Part shown: one piece after another, positions 60,055-64,000 of the stretch
Layout of the letters: each line of letters opens with the position of its first letter
How positions within the stretch are numbered: position 1 is the first letter of the stretch
Assembly: GCA_020161655.1 (NCBI GenBank)
Contig: JAIUPC010000004.1
Span: 62,001 to 126,000 of the forward strand
Direction: 5' to 3'
DNA: 64,000 nt
DNA from: Pseudomonadota bacterium
GTDB taxonomy: Bacteria > Pseudomonadota > Alphaproteobacteria > Rhodobacterales > Rhodobacteraceae
The notes under the pieces: generated by a model
What the model was told of the DNA's origin: nothing
Seen by the model: only the letters and a program-made list of their open reading frames with translations
The model's database searches: none
Position numbers and translations under genes: made by a program

Positions 60055-62280
60055 TCACCCCGCAGATCCCCCGAGCTTCAGGCGTGAAAGCGGCAGGCTC
60101 CGCACCCGCTCGCCTGCAAGGACAGAGACGGCATTGGCCACCGCTGGCGGGACGCCGGGCAGGCCGGGTTCGCCGATGCCGCCCATCGGCGCGCCGCTTT
60201 CCACGATGCGGACGTGGACGCGCGGCATCCGGTCAGGCGGAAGGATCGGGTAGCCGTCGTAATTGCGCGCCTGCGGCATGCCATCGACATAGACCACTTC
60301 CTCAAGGAGCGCGGCTGACAGCCCCAGAGCCACGGCCGAATTCACCTGCGCCTCAATGATCGCCGGGTTGACGATGCTGCCGGGGTCGATTGCAACCCAG
60401 ACATCATGCACCACCGCTTCGCCTTCGCGGAGCGATACCTCCGCGATGGTCGCGACCTCGCTGCCGAAGGGCGATGCCATGGCAACACCGCGGGCGCGGC
60501 TTGTGCCATCCTCGGCGTCGTACGGCCCGCGCCGCCAGCCGCCCGAAAGCTCGCCCACCGCTTCCAGCAGGGTGTGGTGGCGCGGGCTGTCGGCCAGAAG
60601 CCGCAGGCGCAATTCGTAGGGGTCCTGCCCGCCGGCATCGGCCATCTCGTCGAAGAAGGTCTCGTAGAAGAAATCGTTCATCGAATGCCCGACCGAACGC
60701 CAGAAGCCGATGACCGTCGGATCATCGACATGGATCTGGCCCACGCGCCGGTTGGCAATCGCGTAGAGCTTTCCGGCGATCCCCTCGACGGCAGAGCTGT
60801 CTGCCTTGTCGGGCTGGCGCCCGTACCAACGTCCCGTCGCGCCTTCGCCAACGGCGACGGCGTCGAGCGCAACTGGCAAGCCATCCGCATCAAGGCCCCC
60901 CCGGAAGCGGGCCACCGCCATCGGTCGGAGCGCGTCGCGCAGGAACTCTTCCTCTCGGCTCCAGATCACCTTGACCGGGCGGCCCGCCGCCTTGGAGAGG
61001 AGGATCGCCTGAGGAAAGGGGTTCGCGGTGTCATAAAGGAAATGGCGCCCGAAGAAGCCCCCGAGAATGGGCGAATGGATGATGACCTTCTCGGGCGCGA
61101 TCCCCGCAACTTGCGCGGCGGCTGCCTGGAACAACTCCGGTGCCTGGTTCGGCAACCAGAGGTCCAGCGTCCCGTCATCGTTCCAGCGCGCGAGGGTGGA
61201 GGGCGGCTCCAACTGGGCATGGGCAAGATGGGGGGCGTTGTAGGTCGCTTCGACCACGCGGGCCGCCCCTTGCAGGCCGGCGGCAACATCGCCAGCCGCT
61301 TCCGCCTCGACCCCGGCGCCCGCCTCTGCCTTCAGTCGCGCAAGATGCGCTTCGGTCGAGAAGTCGGCAGGCATTGCGCGCGGAGTGTCCGCTGCGGGCG
61401 GGGTCCAGCTCACCTTCAACGCCTCGACCGCTTGCCGCGCACGCCACCAACTGTCGGCGAGAACGGCAACCGCGCCGGGCAGGCGGTGGATCGAATCCAC
61501 CCCCGGCATCGCGCGGACCTCGGCCTCATTCGCGAACTCGCCCGGTTCTTCACCACGGCGCGGGCTGTGCTGGATGGCCGCCTGCAACATGCCCTCGACC
61601 GAAAGGTCGATCGCATAATGCGCACGCCCGGTTGACTTGTCGCGCACGTCGAGCCTTGCGACCGGCTTGCCGATCCAGCGGAAGCTGTCCTTCGCGCGGA
61701 GCGTCACATCCTCGGGCACCGGCAGTTCCGCGGCGGCGCCGGCAATCTCGCCATAGGCGACGGACTGACCGGACGCGGCGTGAACGACCCGGCCCGGCTC
61801 GGTGCCGAGGTCCGCGACGGCAACGCCAAGCCGCGCCGCTGCCGCAGTCAGCAGCATTTGCCGCGCGGTCGCGCCCAGCAGGCGCATGACGTCATAGCTC
61901 GAATGGACCGACATGCTGCCACCGGTGAAGCGCATGCCGCCGATCAGGAGATAGTCGGCGCCGGGAGGTGCGCCTTCGACGAAAAACTGGGAAGGATCGA
62001 CATCCAGTTCCTCACCGACGATCTGGGCAAGGGCGGTAAAGATGCCTTGCCCGCCTTCGATGAAGGGACTGCGGAAAAGGACCGTGCTGTCGGGCCGGAT
62101 CTCAAGGAATGCGCTGATCCGGGTTCCGGGCGCCGCTGCCGCCTGAGCCTTGGCCCGGCCGGCCGGAAGCCCGACCGTCAGCACCAGGGCACCGAGGGCC
62201 GTGCCAAGGAAGCCGCGCCGCGAGATGTTCAGCGGCCGGTCCGAGGGGCGCGCGTCATGGGTCGTGTTCATGTCTTTCAT
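60055..62280 (-). CDS. Molybdenum hydroxylase large subunit (xanthine dehydrogenase family, IorB-like)
   Basis: A 741-residue molybdopterin-binding subunit. ATG at 62280 is chosen for GGGAGGTGATGCC upstream. A Tat signal (NISRRGFLGTALGALVLTV) shows export as a folded complex. Motifs: FIEGGQGIFTALAQIVGEEL, GRAHYAIDLSVEGMLQAAIQ, GGFFGRHFLYD and the catalytic Glu region GGIGEPGLPGVPPAVANAVS. Layout matches isoquinoline 1-oxidoreductase beta and related aldehyde oxidases that hydroxylate heterocycles or aldehydes in the periplasm. The small Fe-S subunit lies 13 bases upstream. A cytochrome c partner often found with it is missing. Confidence 0.92.
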   Translation of the reverse strand: MKDMNTTHDARPSDRPLNISRRGFLGTALGALVLTVGLPAGRAKAQAAAAPGTRISAFLEIRPDSTVLFRSPFIEGGQGIFTALAQIVGEELDVDPSQFFVEGAPPGADYLLIGGMRFTGGSMSVHSSYDVMRLLGATARQMLLTAAAARLGVAVADLGTEPGRVVHAASGQSVAYGEIAGAAAELPVPEDVTLRAKDSFRWIGKPVARLDVRDKSTGRAHYAIDLSVEGMLQAAIQHSPRRGEEPGEFANEAEVRAMPGVDSIHRLPGAVAVLADSWWRARQAVEALKVSWTPPAADTPRAMPADFSTEAHLARLKAEAGAGVEAEAAGDVAAGLQGAARVVEATYNAPHLAHAQLEPPSTLARWNDDGTLDLWLPNQAPELFQAAAAQVAGIAPEKVIIHSPILGGFFGRHFLYDTANPFPQAILLSKAAGRPVKVIWSREEEFLRDALRPMAVARFRGGLDADGLPVALDAVAVGEGATGRWYGRQPDKADSSAVEGIAGKLYAIANRRVGQIHVDDPTVIGFWRSVGHSMNDFFYETFFDEMADAGGQDPYELRLRLLADSPRHHTLLEAVGELSGGWRRGPYDAEDGTSRARGVAMASPFGSEVATIAEVSLREGEAVVHDVWVAIDPGSIVNPAIIEAQVNSAVALGLSAALLEEVVYVDGMPQARNYDGYPILPPDRMPRVHVRIVESGAPMGGIGEPGLPGVPPAVANAVSVLAGERVRSLPLSRLKLGGSAG

Positions 62281-62293
62281 GGCATCACCTCCC

Positions 62294-62740
62294 TCAGGCC
62301 TGCGCTGCTTGCCGCACGGCGGCAGCAATCGCGTTGTAGGTGCCGCAGCGGCAGAGGTTCACCATCGCTGCAGAGATGTCCTCATCCGTCGGCTGCGGCG
62401 TCTGCTTCAGAAGCGCTGTAGCCGCCATGACCTGACCGGACTGGCAGTAACCGCATTGCGGCACCTGATGATCGACCCAGGCCTCGACGACCTTGCGGCC
62501 TTCGGCATCCTCGGAAATCGCCTCGATGGTCGTGATCTCTGCCCCGACGACGCTGTCGATCGGCGTGACGCAAGACCGCGTCGGCTGACCGTCGACGAGC
62601 ACAGTGCAGGCGCCGCACTGCGCCAGCCCGCAGCCATACTTCGTGCCGGTCATGCCCAAGGTATCGCGCAAGGCCCAGAGAAGCGGCGTGTCGGGCTCAA
62701 TCGCCAGCTCGTGCAGGGAACCGTTGATCGTCAATTGCAT
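62294..62740 (-). CDS. Molybdenum hydroxylase [2Fe-2S] subunit (IorA-like)
   Basis: A 148-residue protein with two [2Fe-2S] sites: plant-type Cys37/42/45/57 in YGCGLAQCGACTVLVDGQPT (then RSC) and the helical-domain Cys96/99 (QCGYCQSGQVM) and Cys130/132 (NLCRCGTYN). It passes electrons from the molybdenum site to an acceptor. Start ATG has AAGGAGAC upstream. No own signal peptide, so it is presumably exported with the Tat-tagged large subunit. Confidence 0.94.
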   Translation of the reverse strand: MQLTINGSLHELAIEPDTPLLWALRDTLGMTGTKYGCGLAQCGACTVLVDGQPTRSCVTPIDSVVGAEITTIEAISEDAEGRKVVEAWVDHQVPQCGYCQSGQVMAATALLKQTPQPTDEDISAAMVNLCRCGTYNAIAAAVRQAAQA

Positions 62741-62926
62741 GGCTGTCTCCTTAAGTCATGGGCAAAAAGGCGCCCTTGGGGGGCGCAACGCAAACTGGCG
62801 CATGGAAAAGTTAGTCGCGGTTTCTCGGTTCGACTACCGCCGTCGGGTCGATTGCATTTATCGACCAGGACCATAAGTGAAGAGCCTGCCCCTCACGCCG
62901 GCCAGCCATCAATGCTCCGCGCGAGG

Positions 62927-63826
62927 TCAGCCGCCGGGCCGATGCCGCAGGGCATCGAGGATCACCCGGAACGCGGGCAGGTTCTGGTGCCGGCTGGGGT
63001 AGTAGATGTAATAGCCGGGGAAATGCGGGCTCCACTCATCCAGAACCTGCTCCAGCGCGCCGCTGGCGAGGGCGCCTGTCACCGTGTCTTCGGGCACGTA
63101 GGCGATGCCGAGACCTGCCACCGCCGCATCGACCATCTTGTCAGCGCCGTTGAAGGTCAACTGCCCCTCCACCCGCACGCGCAGATCCTCCTCGCCTTGG
63201 GCGAATTCCCAGGCATATTGCCCGCCGCGCGGCGTGTACCGGTAGTTGATGCAGTTGTGGGCCAGAAGCTCCTTGGGGTGCTCAGGGCGGCCATGCGCTG
63301 CCAGATAGGCCGGTGAGGCGACGGCGACCAGCCGCCAGTCCGGGCCGACGCGGACCGCAACCATATCCGCCTCGATGCTTTCGCCAAGGCGGATGCCCGC
63401 ATCGAACCCCTCCTGCACGATGTTGCTGAAGCCGTTCTGGACATGCAGTTCCAGCCGGATGTCGGGATAACTCGCCATCACCGGGCGAAGCTTCGGCCAG
63501 ACGACGCTATTCAGCGCGTGATCGGAGAGAGTCATGCGGATCCGTCCCGCCGTCTTGTCGCGGAAATCGGTCAGGGCGGCCATCTCGGCCTCGATCTCGG
63601 CGAACCGGGGCGCGAGCGTCGCTTGCAACCGCTCGCCCGCTTCGGTCGGCGCCACGTTGCGGGTGGTGCGGTGGAGAAGCCGCAGGCCCATCTGCGTTTC
63701 CAGCCGCTTGATCGTGTGGCTGAGCGTGGATTGCGAAATGCCGAGCCGCGCCGCTGCACGGGTGAAGCTGCGCTCCTCCGCCACGGCCAGGAACCATAGA
63801 AGGTCGTTGAACTGTTCGCGCGCCAT
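62927..63826 (-). CDS. LysR-family transcriptional regulator
   Basis: A 299-residue LysR protein. Helix-turn-helix: FLAVAEERSFTRAAARLGIS, QSTLSHTIKRLETQMGLRLL with HRTTRNVAPTEAG. The C-terminal effector domain has DIRLELHVQNGFSNIVQEGF and DAGIRLGESIEADMVAVRVG. It lies upstream of the molybdenum hydroxylase genes on the same strand, separated by 186 bp, and may activate them. LysR genes are often divergent from targets, so the real target could lie to the right of the window. Confidence 0.93.
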   Translation of the reverse strand: MAREQFNDLLWFLAVAEERSFTRAAARLGISQSTLSHTIKRLETQMGLRLLHRTTRNVAPTEAGERLQATLAPRFAEIEAEMAALTDFRDKTAGRIRMTLSDHALNSVVWPKLRPVMASYPDIRLELHVQNGFSNIVQEGFDAGIRLGESIEADMVAVRVGPDWRLVAVASPAYLAAHGRPEHPKELLAHNCINYRYTPRGGQYAWEFAQGEEDLRVRVEGQLTFNGADKMVDAAVAGLGIAYVPEDTVTGALASGALEQVLDEWSPHFPGYYIYYPSRHQNLPAFRVILDALRHRPGG

Positions 63827-64000
63827 CGGACCCTCCGTATTCCTGATTATTTATGGCCCCCTTCGATCAATGCAAGCGCATTGCCCCCGACAATCAATCG
63901 CCCAGGCGGATATTATCTTCCCGGCATCCCAGAGAACGGAGCCGGAAAGGGATGCGAGGGACGCTGTTAGTCAAACTTCGCTTGCGACAGGCAAGCCGGT
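63827..64000. other. Right edge, no gene seen
   Basis: The last 174 bases hold the upstream region of the LysR gene. An AT-richer stretch just before its start (TTCCTGATTATTTATGG) could be promoter DNA. No coding frame or repeat is convincing. Confidence 0.4.

Noticed and set aside
1-64000. CRISPR arrays, tRNA/rRNA genes, phage or toxin-antitoxin genes
   Set aside because: Looked for regular direct repeats, tRNA-like cloverleaf motifs and typical small paired genes; none found.

Overview
The window is about 64 kb of GC-rich DNA, densely packed with short-spaced or overlapping operons. Base composition, codon use, GTG/TTG starts and the mix of polyamine-type ABC importers, TRAP transporters and BKACE/acetoacetyl-CoA enzymes suggest an alphaproteobacterium of the Rhodobacteraceae type (Paracoccus/Rhodobacter-like). 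This is inference from gene content; no database search was possible. No rRNA, tRNA, CRISPR array or phage gene was seen. It reads as an accessory catabolic and nutrient-uptake region, with decayed IS6-family transposase fragments lying between functional modules.

Layout. (1) 1-530: IS6-family relic. (2) 645-5019: RND efflux pump (permease and adaptor, no outer-membrane factor) with an orphan dyad upstream. (3) 5316-15355: the most unusual block. A GntR regulator with two winged-helix segments and a GT1-like protein read left; a four-gene polyamine-type ABC importer, a second GT1-like paralogue, three tandem DUF861 cupins and an aldehyde dehydrogenase read right. (4) 15442-21672: IclR regulator and a second polyamine-type importer with a PuuB-like amine oxidase. 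(5) 21985-28132: a third importer of this class, an amidase and a TetR regulator. (6) 28191-32600: broken FAD monooxygenase, MarR regulator with a clear operator, DUF3237 protein, IS6/IS3 relics and a GH3 glycosidase. (7) 32724-40446: acetoacetyl-CoA synthetase, cyclase-family hydrolase, TRAP transporter with a frameshifted dctP, BKACE and a divergent TetR flanking paired operators. (8) 40684-48634: TRAP transporter with a DeoR regulator, divergent from a glycerol-3-phosphate dehydrogenase/glycerol kinase operon. (9) 48856-59269: a nearly self-contained TonB-dependent siderophore uptake locus (AraC regulator, receptor, periplasmic esterase, DUF2218 protein, FecBCD-type ABC importer, ExbB, two ExbD, TonB). 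(10) 59414-63826: adenylate cyclase relic and a LysR-associated two-subunit molybdenum hydroxylase.

How the parts work together. Modules 3-5 appear to import three different cationic or amine-type solutes and feed each to its own enzymes (GT1/cupin/ALDH; flavin amine oxidase; amidase). Each substrate-binding-protein gene is followed by a strong hairpin. Module 7 makes metabolic sense as beta-keto acid degradation: BKACE would release acetoacetate, which the synthetase activates. Module 9 covers siderophore uptake from outer membrane to cytoplasm and supplies its own energy-transducing complex, in which the second ExbD has Asn in place of the essential transmembrane Asp.

The best candidate for an undescribed system is module 3. 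Both GT1-like proteins keep the C-terminal HHGGNNS donor-site core but lack the usual N-terminal catalytic His and the donor-site Gln, and they bracket an importer and three paralogous cupins, one of which has lost the apparent metal ligands.
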